Source: JASGKO01 sp049840595 (lineage in GTDB: Bacteria; Verrucomicrobiota; Verrucomicrobiia; Chthoniobacterales; Chthoniobacteraceae). From it: a DNA stretch of 64,000 nt. A model generated the notes under the pieces. It ran no database searches, was not told where the DNA came from, and saw only the letters and a program-made list of their open reading frames with translations. Positions 56,078 through 64,000 of this stretch are shown here, piece after piece. The DNA is taken from contig JASGKO010000039.1 of NCBI GenBank assembly GCA_049840595.1, forward strand, positions 124,001 to 188,000, given 5' to 3'. Each line of letters opens with the position of its first letter. The stretch's first letter is position 1. Both the position numbers and the translations under genes were made by a program.

Positions 56078-58306
56078 ATGAGCTTTTTCAGTCCACTTGC
56101 TCTTTTCTTTTTTTCCGGGCCGTTCATGCCGCACGGGCATTGCTATTTCTGGACGACCAGCCTGGTTGCCCTGCATGCGATTTCGGATGGGCTGATCGTG
56201 CTTTCCTACTATTCCATCCCGGTCACACTGGTTTACTTCGTGCGGCGGCGGAGGGACTTACAGTTCCATTGGATGTTCGTTTGTTTCGCAGTGTTCATTC
56301 TGGCCTGCGGGACGACGCACCTGATGGAGATCTGGAACATCTGGCACGGGAACTACTGGATCGCGGGGACGATCAAGGCGATCACCGCCATCGCTTCCGT
56401 GCCGACGGCGATCCTGCTGGTAAAACTCATCCCGCAAGCGCTGGCGTTGCCCAGCCCGGCTGACCTGAAGAAGGCGAAGGACGAGCTTGAGATTCGGGTG
56501 GAAGAACGGACAAGGGAACTGACGCGGACGACGCGCGACCTGGAGGCCCAGATGCTGGAACGCGAGCAGGCCGAGGCCGGGGTGCGCGCACAACTGGCCC
56601 GGCTTGATCTGCTCAATCGGATCACCCGGGCCACCGCCGGACGCGAAGACCTGGCCAGCATCCTCGATGTGGTGACCTCCAGCATCGAGGACAAGCTGCC
56701 CCTGGATTTTGGCTGCGTGTGCCTGCTCGATTCCGCCGCCAATGTGCTCACTGTCGAGCGGGTGGGCCCCAAAAGTGCCGGGCTGGCGCAAAAGCTGGGC
56801 CTGACGGAACGCGCGGTGGTGGCGGTGGAGGGCGACGACCTCGGGCGCAGCGTGCGGGGCGATCTGGTTTACGTGCCCGATTTGGAGCAGAGCCCGCACC
56901 TGTTCTCGCAGCGCCTGGTTTCGGCCGGGTTGCGTTCGCTGGTGGTGGCACCGCTCCTGGTGGAAAGCCAGAATTTCGGGGTGCTGATCGCGGCCCGCCG
57001 GCAGGCGGAGGGCTTTGTGAGCGGGGAGTGCGATTTCCTCAAGCAACTCAGCGAGCATGTGGCGCTCGCCTCGCACCAGACCCAGCTTTACACCGCCCTG
57101 CAACAGGCCTACGACGACCTGCGGCAGACCCAGCAGGCGGTGATGCAGCAGGAGCGGCTGCGCGCCCTCGGCCAGATGGCCAGCGGCATCGCCCACGATA
57201 TCAACAACGCCATCTCCCCGGTCTCGCTCTACACCGAGTCGCTGCTGGAAAACGAATCGCAACTGAGCGCGCGGGGACGCGATTATTTGCAGACGATCGG
57301 CCATGCGATCGACGACGTGGCGGCGACGGTGGCCCGGATGCGCGAGTTCTACCGCCAGCGCGAACCACAGCTTACGCTCGCCGCGGTGGACTTGAACCAG
57401 CTGGTAAAACAGGTGGTCGATCTTTCGCGGGCCCGCTGGAACGACATCCCGCTGCAAAAGGGGATCGTGATCAAGCTCGACCAACAACTGACGCCGAACC
57501 TGCCGTCGGTGATGGGGGTGGAAAGCGAGATTCGCGAGGCGTTGATCAATCTCATCTTCAACGGGGTGGACGCCATGCCGGAGGGCGGTACGCTCACCCT
57601 CCGCACGGAACTGGTCGAGGTAGTGCCCGCCCTGCCGGGCAGCGCGGCCCTCTACCAGGTGCAGGTGATCGTGAAGGATGGCGGCGTGGGGATGGACGAA
57701 AATACCCGCCGCCGCTGCCTGGAGCCCTTTTTCACGACCAAAGGCGAGCGCGGGACCGGTCTCGGCCTGGCGATGGTCTATGGCGTGGTGCAACGGCACA
57801 GCGCGGATCTCGAAATCGAAAGCGCGCCGGGCGAGGGGACGGCCGTCCGGCTGGGCTTTGCCGTGCCGACCACCCCGATCGTGGATGACGGGCCGAAGCC
57901 CGCGCCGCTGCCGATCAAGCAACGGCTCCGGATTCTGGTGGTGGATGACGATCCGCTCCTGATCAAGTCGCTGCGCGATACCCTGGAAAGCGACGGCCAT
58001 GTGGTGCGGGCGGTGGGAAGCGGCCAGGCTGGGATCGATGCCTTCCAGGAGGCGTTGCCGACGACCGAACCATTTTCCATCGTGATTACCGATCTGGGCA
58101 TGCCGTATGTGGATGGGCGGAAGGTGGCCAGTGCGGTCAAGGCGGCCTCGCCGAAGACCCCGGTCGTGCTGCTCACGGGGTGGGGACAGCGGTTGGCGGC
58201 CGAAGGGGAAGTCCCGGTACAAGTGGATCGGGTCTTGAACAAACCGCCCAAGCTGCAGGAGTTGAGGTTGGCGCTGGCGGAACTCTCCAAAGCAAACCCT
58301 CTTTAA
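56078..58306 (+). CDS. Ethylene-receptor-like hybrid histidine kinase (membrane sensor - GAF - kinase - receiver)
   Basis: 742 residues. Three membrane helices at about 28-120 match the copper-dependent ethylene-binding domain of plant ETR1: 'ISDGLIVLSYYSIP' and 'FAVFILACGTTHLMEIW'. ETR1 residues Asp25, Tyr32, Ile35, Pro36, Ile62, Cys65 and His69 appear as Asp37, Tyr44, Ile47, Pro48, Ile74, Cys77 and His81, a constant offset of 12. After a coiled coil ('LEIRVEERTRELTRTTRDLE') come a GAF domain (about 165-320), HisKA with His373 in 'MASGIAHDINNAISPVSLY', HATPase ('FFTTKGERGTGLGLAMVYG') and a C-terminal receiver (Asp in 'IVITDLGMPYVDG'; Lys in 'VLNKPPKLQEL'). The next gene starts 11 nt later. 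Ethylene or another small copper ligand as signal is inference from the domain. Confidence 0.88.
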   Translation: MSFFSPLALFFFSGPFMPHGHCYFWTTSLVALHAISDGLIVLSYYSIPVTLVYFVRRRRDLQFHWMFVCFAVFILACGTTHLMEIWNIWHGNYWIAGTIKAITAIASVPTAILLVKLIPQALALPSPADLKKAKDELEIRVEERTRELTRTTRDLEAQMLEREQAEAGVRAQLARLDLLNRITRATAGREDLASILDVVTSSIEDKLPLDFGCVCLLDSAANVLTVERVGPKSAGLAQKLGLTERAVVAVEGDDLGRSVRGDLVYVPDLEQSPHLFSQRLVSAGLRSLVVAPLLVESQNFGVLIAARRQAEGFVSGECDFLKQLSEHVALASHQTQLYTALQQAYDDLRQTQQAVMQQERLRALGQMASGIAHDINNAISPVSLYTESLLENESQLSARGRDYLQTIGHAIDDVAATVARMREFYRQREPQLTLAAVDLNQLVKQVVDLSRARWNDIPLQKGIVIKLDQQLTPNLPSVMGVESEIREALINLIFNGVDAMPEGGTLTLRTELVEVVPALPGSAALYQVQVIVKDGGVGMDENTRRRCLEPFFTTKGERGTGLGLAMVYGVVQRHSADLEIESAPGEGTAVRLGFAVPTTPIVDDGPKPAPLPIKQRLRILVVDDDPLLIKSLRDTLESDGHVVRAVGSGQAGIDAFQEALPTTEPFSIVITDLGMPYVDGRKVASAVKAASPKTPVVLLTGWGQRLAAEGEVPVQVDRVLNKPPKLQELRLALAELSKANPL

Positions 58307-58317
58307 CCTCCCGCCAC

Positions 58318-59415
58318 ATGTCCACTCCCCGACTGTTGATTGTCGATGATGAGCCGCTGCACCTGAAAGCCCTGTGCGATACTCTGGTGGACCAGGGCTA
58401 TGTCGCCGTGGGTTGCGGCTCGGCCGCCGCCGCGCTCGAAGCGCTCCGCCAAGAAGCCTTCGATTTATTGCTGACCGATTTGAAGATGGACGACATGGAC
58501 GGCATCGCGCTCCTGCGCGCGGCCCGGGAGGTGGATCCGCATCTGGTCGGGCTCATGATGACCGGGCACGGCACGATCGGCACCGCGGTCGCGGCGATGC
58601 AGTGCGGGGCGCTCGATTACATTCTCAAGCCGTTCAAGCTCAGCGTCATCCTCCCCGTGCTTTCCCGCGCGCTGGCGGTGCGAAAATTGCGGCTGGAAAA
58701 CGAGGCGCTGCAGCGCAGTATCCGCGAGCGCACGGCGGAGCTGGAGGCGGTGAATCGGGAACTGGATGCCTTTGCCTATTCCGTCTCCCACGATTTGCGG
58801 GCGCCCTTGCGGGCGGTGGGCGGCTATCTGGAGATGCTGCTGGCCGAGAGCGGCGAACTCCCCGCGCGCAGCCAGGAATTGATCCAGTCCGTGAAGGCGA
58901 ACGCCGCGCGGATGGGTGATCTGATCGAGGGGCTGCTCCAGCTTTCACGGGCCAGCCGCTCGCCGCTGGCCCGCCAGGAGGTGAAGGTGGCCGCCCTCGT
59001 GAAGCAGGTGCTGGAAGAGGTGCGCAAGGAGGCTCCGGAGCGCCCGGTGGAAGTGCGGGTGGGGGAATTGCCCGATTGCGTGGGCGACCCGACCCTGTTG
59101 CGCCAGGTCTTTACCAATTTGCTGGGGAATGCCTTCAAGTATTCCCGGGATCGAGCCCGGCCCGAGGTGGAAATCGGGATCATTCCCCATAACAGCACGA
59201 TCGCTTATTACGTGAAGGACAATGGAGCGGGCTTTGACATGAAGTATGCCGGCAAGCTTTTCGGGGCGTTTCAACGGCTGCACCGAATCGACGAGTTTGA
59301 AGGGACGGGGATTGGCCTTTCCATTGTGCACCGCATCATCACCCGGCACGGCGGGGAAATCTGGCCGGAGGCCAGCCCGGATAAAGGGGCGGCCTTTTAC
59401 TTTACGCTTGGTTGA
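58318..59415 (+). CDS. Receiver-histidine kinase fusion
   Basis: 365 residues from the ATG at 58318. An N-terminal receiver (Asp in 'LLLTDLKMDDMDG', Lys in 'YILKPFKL') is joined by a coiled coil to a phytochrome-type HisKA/HATPase kinase: 'DAFAYSVSHDLRAPLRAVGG', 'YYVKDNGAGFDMKYAGKLFG', 'GTGIGLSIVHRII'. The receiver closely resembles that of the phosphatase at 15146. Probably co-transcribed with, and phosphorylated through, the ethylene-receptor-like kinase just upstream. Confidence 0.9.
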   Translation: MSTPRLLIVDDEPLHLKALCDTLVDQGYVAVGCGSAAAALEALRQEAFDLLLTDLKMDDMDGIALLRAAREVDPHLVGLMMTGHGTIGTAVAAMQCGALDYILKPFKLSVILPVLSRALAVRKLRLENEALQRSIRERTAELEAVNRELDAFAYSVSHDLRAPLRAVGGYLEMLLAESGELPARSQELIQSVKANAARMGDLIEGLLQLSRASRSPLARQEVKVAALVKQVLEEVRKEAPERPVEVRVGELPDCVGDPTLLRQVFTNLLGNAFKYSRDRARPEVEIGIIPHNSTIAYYVKDNGAGFDMKYAGKLFGAFQRLHRIDEFEGTGIGLSIVHRIITRHGGEIWPEASPDKGAAFYFTLG

Positions 59416-59635
59416 TTACCGCGACCGGAAGGCAGTTTAGCCTTGTTTATGCGGCGCCAGTTACCGATACTTAAATTTCGCGTGGTTGTCGGGTGACAAC
59501 GAGTTTTCCCATGGAGAATTGTTGGCCAATTGAACAGGGGGTGGAGGGAACGTGTGATGCTGGCGACCCCGGCATGGGGGAATTATTTTGCTTAACCGGA
59601 GACAGTTTCGTCCGAAGACAGAACTGAACGCCTTC

Positions 59636-62600
59636 ATGGAATACCCGGTGCAAGAAAGCGACTCCGCCGCCAAGACCCTCCCGACCCACGGATCGATGGG
59701 GCCGTTGCCAGCGGCCCATTTTATCACGCCGAACCTCGCCGCGCTCCCGGGCTGGACTCCCTATGCGTTTGCGGGGGCGCTTACGCTCGTGGTCCTGGCC
59801 ATCCGCCTGACTTTTGTGGACCTGTTCGGCCAGAGCCCGGTGCTGCTCCTTTTTTTCATTCCGATTGCCTTGAGCGCGTGGCTGGGCGGGCTCGGGCCCG
59901 GGCTGTTTTCCACCACGGTGGCGGCGGTGGGGGTTTACGTTTTCCTCATGCGACCGGAGCCGCTGGTGCCGCTTTCCCGCCCGCTGGGGCTCACCCAATG
60001 GAGTATGCTGGTCATCGATGGCGTGTTGATCAGCGCGCTCTGCGAAGCGCTGCACCACTCGCGCCGGGTGCTGGAGCGGGCGCTGCTCGAGACGCGCCGG
60101 ATGGATGAGTCGGTGGCCCGGATGGGGGCGATCGTGGAATCGTCCTCCGACGCGATCATCTCCAAGACGCTGGATGGCCGGATCACGAGCTGGAACCATG
60201 CGGCGGAACTTATCTTCGGCTACCCGGCTTCGGAGGCGATCGACCGCCCCATGCTCATGCTCTTCCCGGCGGACCGGTTCGATGAGGAGAAACAGATTCT
60301 GGCCCAAATCGCCAAAGGCGAGTTCGTGAAACCTTTCGAAACGGTGCGGGTGAAAAAGGATGGGACGGCCATTGAAGTCGCGATCACGATTTCCCCGATT
60401 TTTGACCGGTTGGGAAAAATCATCGGGGCTTCGCAAATTGCGCGCGACATCACCGAGTCGAAACGCGCGAAGGCCAAAATCGAGGCCTCGACCCGGGAGA
60501 TTCTGGACCTGCGGTTTGCGCTCGATCAGCACGCGATCGTCGAGGTGACGGATGCCGAGGGGAAAATCACCTTTGTGAACGATAAGTTTTGCACGATCTC
60601 CGGGTATGCCCGCGAGGAGTTGATTGGGCGCGATCACCGGCTTGTCAATTCGGGGTATCATCCCAAGGCGTTCATCCGCAACCTGTGGGAGACCATCTCG
60701 CAGGGCCAGGTGTGGCATGGCGAGATCAAGAACCGGGCGAAGGGCGGCTCGGATTACTGGGTGAATACGACCATCGTTCCCTTTCTGGATGCGGACGGAA
60801 AGCCGCACCACTACATCGCCGTGCGGGCCGACATTACGGCGCACAAGGAGGCCGAGGCGGCATTGCGCAGCAGCGAATCGCGCTACCGCTCCCTCTTCGA
60901 GCATGCGCCGGATGGAATTCTGATTTGCGATCCGCAGGGGGATTTCATGGATATGAACGCGAGCTTCTGCGAGATGCTGCAGTATTCCCGGGAAGAGATG
61001 ATTCACCGGAACGCCGCGGAACTGGTCATTCCCGAGGAGGCGGCGCAGGTCATCCCCTGCATTGCGGATCTGCACCACCAGCGCGTCCATCATCGCGAGT
61101 GGCACTTTCAACGGAAGGATGGCGAGGTCTTTGAGGCCGAGGTGACGAGCACGATCATGCCGGATGGCAACCTGCTCGCGGTCATTCGCGACATTACCGA
61201 GCGGCGGCGGGCGGAGCAACGGGTGGCGTGGCTGGCCTCCTTCCCCGAGCGCAATCCCAGCCCGATCATCGAGCTCGAACTGGAAAGCGGCACGCTCAAT
61301 TACATCAACCCGACTGCCGCCCGCATGTTTCCCGACCTGGCGGGGCAAAAGTTCGATCACCCACTGTTGCAGGGGCTGATGCAATTGGGGGCCGAGCTGA
61401 GGAAGCGGGATGCGATCCGGCGGGAGGTCATCGTGGGCAACTACGCGCTGGCCCAGACGATCGCCTATCTCCCCGATACCAAACGCGTGCGCATCTACAG
61501 CACGGACATCACCGAGCGCCGAAATGCGGAACTCGCCCTGCGCAAAAAAGAGGTGGAGCTGCATGCGATGGACCGTCGGCTCGCCGAGATCATCCAGGGC
61601 ATGTCGGAGGCCTGCTTTGCGCTGGATGAAGACTGGTGTTTTACCTTTGTAAACGACCGTTGCGAGAGCCTGCTCCGCACGCGGCATGAGGATATGCTGG
61701 GCCGGTCCCTCTGGGACGTGTTTCCGTTCCTGATCGGCACCCCCACCGAAAATCACTACCGCCGCGCGATGGCGACACGCTCGCCGGTCTCCTTCGAGGT
61801 CGTCTCGACGATCAACGGGCGCTGGCTGGATGTGCGATTGTTCCCCTCCGGCAACGGATTGGCCGCTTTCGTGCTCGATATCCAACCGCGCAAGGAAGCC
61901 GAGGTGGCGCTGATTGAGAGCCAGGAGGAATTCCGCGATTTGTTCGACAACGCGCCGGCCGGATACCATGAGATCGACGACCAGGGCCGGATCATCCGGA
62001 TTAACCAAACCGAATTGAAGATGCTGGGCTACAGTGCCGATGAGCTGCTCGGGCAGCCGGTGTGGAAAATCTCCGCGCAGGAACATATCTCGCGGCAGGC
62101 CGTGATCCAGAAGCTGGCCGGGGAACAGCCCCCCGCGCCGTTTGAGCGCCGGTTGTTAAGAAAGGACGGCTCCACCTTCCCGGTGCTGATCGAGGATCAG
62201 TTGCTCAAGTGCCGGGACGGCCAGGTGACCGGCATCCGCTCGGTTATTCGCGATATCACTGATCTTAAACGGGCGGAGGGCGAAATCCGCCAGTTGAATG
62301 CGGAGCTCGAGCAGCGGGTCGTCCGGCGAACGGCGCAACTCGAGGCGGCGAACAAGGAGCTGGAGTCGTTTTCCTACTCGGTCTCCCACGATTTGCGCTC
62401 GCCGCTGCGGGCGGTGGACGGCTTTTCCAAGGCGGTGCTGGAGGATTACGGGCACCTGCTGCCCCCGGAGGGCCAGCGCTATCTCCATACCATCATGCAC
62501 GGCGCCCAGCGGATGGGGCATTTGATCGACGATTTGCTGACCTTTTCGCGCCTGAGCCGGGTCCCACTCAAGAAGCAGCCGGTAAACATGAGCGGCATCG

Positions 62601-63031
62601 TGAATGCGGTGCTGCAGGAAGTGCAGCCGGAAATTGACGGCCGGGACGTGGATTTGCAGATCTCGGAACTGCCCGATTGCCAGGGCGACGCGGCCCTGCT
62701 CCGGCAGGTTTGGGTAAATTTACTCTCCAATGCCTTGAAATACACTCGCAAAAAGGAGCAAACCCGGATTACGATTAACGGGTATAAGGAGGGTAATTTG
62801 GTAACCTATGAAATCAAAGATAACGGAGCAGGTTTCGACATGCGGTATGCCCATAAGCTATTTGGGGTCTTCCAGCGGTTGCACCGTGCGGAGGAATATG
62901 AAGGAACCGGCGTGGGGCTGGCGATTGTTCAGCGGGTCATCCATCGGCATGGAGGCGAGATCATCGCGGACGCCAAGCTCGGAGTGGGAGCGACTTTTTC
63001 TTTTACCTTTAACCTGGAACCCAGTGCATGA
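59636..63031 (+). CDS. Multi-PAS membrane histidine kinase
   Basis: 1131 residues from the ATG at 59636 (a TTG at 59588 is possible). A DUF4118/KdpD-like four-helix membrane region ('PVLLLFFIPIALSAWLGGLG') is followed by about six PAS-type segments: 'IVESSSDAIISKTLDG', 'FALDQHAIVEVTDAEG', 'LFEHAPDGILICDPQG', 'ASFPERNPSPIIELE', 'IIQGMSEACFALDEDW' and 'LFDNAPAGYHEIDDQG'. The kinase core has 'ESFSYSVSHDLRSPLRAVDG' and 'YEIKDNGAGFDMRYAHKLFG'. Its stop overlaps the next receiver's ATG, so the pair is coupled. Confidence 0.9.
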   Translation: MEYPVQESDSAAKTLPTHGSMGPLPAAHFITPNLAALPGWTPYAFAGALTLVVLAIRLTFVDLFGQSPVLLLFFIPIALSAWLGGLGPGLFSTTVAAVGVYVFLMRPEPLVPLSRPLGLTQWSMLVIDGVLISALCEALHHSRRVLERALLETRRMDESVARMGAIVESSSDAIISKTLDGRITSWNHAAELIFGYPASEAIDRPMLMLFPADRFDEEKQILAQIAKGEFVKPFETVRVKKDGTAIEVAITISPIFDRLGKIIGASQIARDITESKRAKAKIEASTREILDLRFALDQHAIVEVTDAEGKITFVNDKFCTISGYAREELIGRDHRLVNSGYHPKAFIRNLWETISQGQVWHGEIKNRAKGGSDYWVNTTIVPFLDADGKPHHYIAVRADITAHKEAEAALRSSESRYRSLFEHAPDGILICDPQGDFMDMNASFCEMLQYSREEMIHRNAAELVIPEEAAQVIPCIADLHHQRVHHREWHFQRKDGEVFEAEVTSTIMPDGNLLAVIRDITERRRAEQRVAWLASFPERNPSPIIELELESGTLNYINPTAARMFPDLAGQKFDHPLLQGLMQLGAELRKRDAIRREVIVGNYALAQTIAYLPDTKRVRIYSTDITERRNAELALRKKEVELHAMDRRLAEIIQGMSEACFALDEDWCFTFVNDRCESLLRTRHEDMLGRSLWDVFPFLIGTPTENHYRRAMATRSPVSFEVVSTINGRWLDVRLFPSGNGLAAFVLDIQPRKEAEVALIESQEEFRDLFDNAPAGYHEIDDQGRIIRINQTELKMLGYSADELLGQPVWKISAQEHISRQAVIQKLAGEQPPAPFERRLLRKDGSTFPVLIEDQLLKCRDGQVTGIRSVIRDITDLKRAEGEIRQLNAELEQRVVRRTAQLEAANKELESFSYSVSHDLRSPLRAVDGFSKAVLEDYGHLLPPEGQRYLHTIMHGAQRMGHLIDDLLTFSRLSRVPLKKQPVNMSGIVNAVLQEVQPEIDGRDVDLQISELPDCQGDAALLRQVWVNLLSNALKYTRKKEQTRITINGYKEGNLVTYEIKDNGAGFDMRYAHKLFGVFQRLHRAEEYEGTGVGLAIVQRVIHRHGGEIIADAKLGVGATFSFTFNLEPSA

Positions 63032-63480
63032 GTAGTGAGACCCCTATGGAGATTCTAATCGTTGAAGACGATCCGCGAGACCTGGAACTCGCGTTGAGAG
63101 CTTTGCAAAAGGCGAATCTCGCCAACCACATCGAAGTCGCGCGCGATGGCGAGGAGGCGCTGGACTATGTTTTCTGCGAGGGCTTGCATGCCGGGCGCCG
63201 CATCGAGGACACGCCGAAGGTGATCCTGCTCGATTTGAAATTGCCCAAGGTGGACGGCATCGAAGTCCTGCAGCGGATCAAAGCCGATGAGCGCACCAAG
63301 TCCATCCCGGTGGTGATGCTGACCTCCTCGAAGGAGCAGCGCGATGTGGTGGAAAGCTACCGGCTCGGAGTGAACAGCTATATCGTGAAGCCGGTGAATT
63401 TTGAGAGTTTCGCCGCCGCCGTCCAGCAACTGGGGATGTATTGGTTGCTGCTCAACCAGCCACCCAAGGTGGTTTCCTAG
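63028..63480 (+). CDS. Stand-alone response regulator (Rcp1-like)
   Basis: 150 residues. Receiver with 'ILIVEDDPRDLELALRALQK', phospho-Asp in 'VILLDLKLPKVDG', 'VVMLTSSKEQRDVVESYRLG' and Lys in 'YIVKPVNFESF'; this is the cyanobacterial Rcp1 style that pairs with phytochrome-type kinases. It has no output domain and is translationally coupled to the multi-PAS kinase. Confidence 0.92.
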   Translation: MSSETPMEILIVEDDPRDLELALRALQKANLANHIEVARDGEEALDYVFCEGLHAGRRIEDTPKVILLDLKLPKVDGIEVLQRIKADERTKSIPVVMLTSSKEQRDVVESYRLGVNSYIVKPVNFESFAAAVQQLGMYWLLLNQPPKVVS

Positions 63481-63488
63481 CCCTGGTC

Positions 63489-64000
63489 ATGAGCACCCCC
63501 ATCAGAGCTCTGCTGGTCGAAGACAATCCCTGCGATGCCGATCTGGTCTTGCTGGCATTGCGTCGCGCCGGGCTGGAGGTCGAGTGGCAGCGGGTGGAGA
63601 CCGAGCCCGACTACGAAGCGGCGCTGGGGCAGTCGTGGGACATCATCCTGTCCGATTACGAGATGCCCCAGTTCAACGGATTGCGGGCGCTGGAGCCTCC
63701 TGAAAAAGCACAAGTCACGGCCGCCGTTCATCCTTATCTCCGGCACCATCGGCGAGGAAGTGGCGGTGAAGGCGATGAAGGATGGCGCCGCGGATTATCT
63801 GCTCAAGGACCGCATGGCCCGCCTCGGCCCCGCGGTGGAGCACGCCCTGCAGCAAAGCCAGCTCAACCATGAGCGCCAGCTGGCCGAGCAGGCGCTGCGC
63901 GAGAGCATGGAGCGCTACAGCACGCTCTTTGAAAACGCGCGCGATGCGATTTTTGAGATGGCGCCGAATGGCACCTTCATTTCGGTGAACGCCTATTCCG
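63489..64000 (+). CDS. Receiver-PAS signalling protein (3' partial, one frameshift)
   Basis: Receiver 'IRALLVEDNPCDADLVLLAL' with Asp in 'ILSDYEMPQFNG'. The frame breaks near 63700 and resumes with 'PPFILISGTIGEEVAVKAMK', 'GAADYLLKDRMARLGPAV', a coiled coil, and a PAS start 'LFENARDAIFEMAPNGTFIS' running off the window. Likely the next kinase in the cluster; it starts 8 nt after the Rcp1-like gene. Confidence 0.82.

Noticed and set aside
59471..62086. 871-residue minus-strand ORF opposite the multi-PAS kinase
   Set aside because: Sense strand has clear PAS and kinase motifs; antisense shows none.

Overview
The window is 64 kb of GC-rich bacterial chromosome. It carries ordinary housekeeping genes: transketolase, purH, pdxJ-acpS, alaS, bioD, an exonuclease III, a DAHP synthase and a DEAD-box helicase. 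It also carries many secreted proteins and a dense run of two-component sensors. I see no rRNA, tRNA, CRISPR array, transposase or phage gene. Several features suggest a member of Verrucomicrobia or the wider PVC group, by inference only: a PUR-alpha-like DUF3276 protein, a DUF6600 lipoprotein, a surface protein with an N-terminal 'NVGQLK' motif, pseudopilins with isolated secreted enzymes, and several families of short palindromic repeats, one of which reads in frame as 'TEDTESTED'.

Layout. 0-3.3 kb: end of a GH57 branching-type enzyme, a secreted FlgD-fold protein and a DUF3276 protein. 3.4-9.4 kb: an EamA transporter, then an iron-uptake operon (imelysin/EfeO-like, an FTR1 permease with a long extracytoplasmic N-terminus, an OprB porin) behind three tandem ~22-bp repeats and closed by an intrinsic terminator. 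9.4-15.1 kb: an AraC regulator, transketolase and an Hsp70 gene flanked by an inverted pair of 70-bp palindromic elements. 15.1-20.7 kb: a response-regulator phosphatase, DUF4230 protein, ABC ATPase, small secreted protein and DUF6600 lipoprotein. 21-25.6 kb: a visibly AT-richer island with a pseudopilin, a YadA-head-like protein and a large Ig/choice-of-anchor-L protein. 25.6-38.1 kb: a membrane glycosyltransferase-like protein, purH, pdxJ-acpS, ABC-F ATPase, cardiolipin synthase, exonuclease III, bioD, a beta-trefoil protein, a GH114-like protein, DUF1802 and PHP proteins. 38.2-41.5 kb: an HxlR-EmrA-EmrB drug-efflux operon riddled with frameshifts. 41.7-48.8 kb: DeaD helicase, pseudopilin, GH51 arabinofuranosidase, a secreted protein and DAHP synthase, all on the minus strand. 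48.9-64 kb: seven signalling proteins interrupted by alaS.

The most interesting gene is the hybrid histidine kinase at 56078-58306. Its N-terminal membrane domain carries all seven residues that plant ETR1 needs to bind ethylene, at a constant offset of 12 residues. It is followed 11 nt downstream by a second receiver-kinase gene.

Quality note. About a dozen otherwise normal genes each contain one to three single frameshifts, and the emrAB operon contains many more. The reading frames resume with conserved protein sequence, so many of these are probably sequence errors rather than decay. Genes affected are given as one feature spanning both frames.
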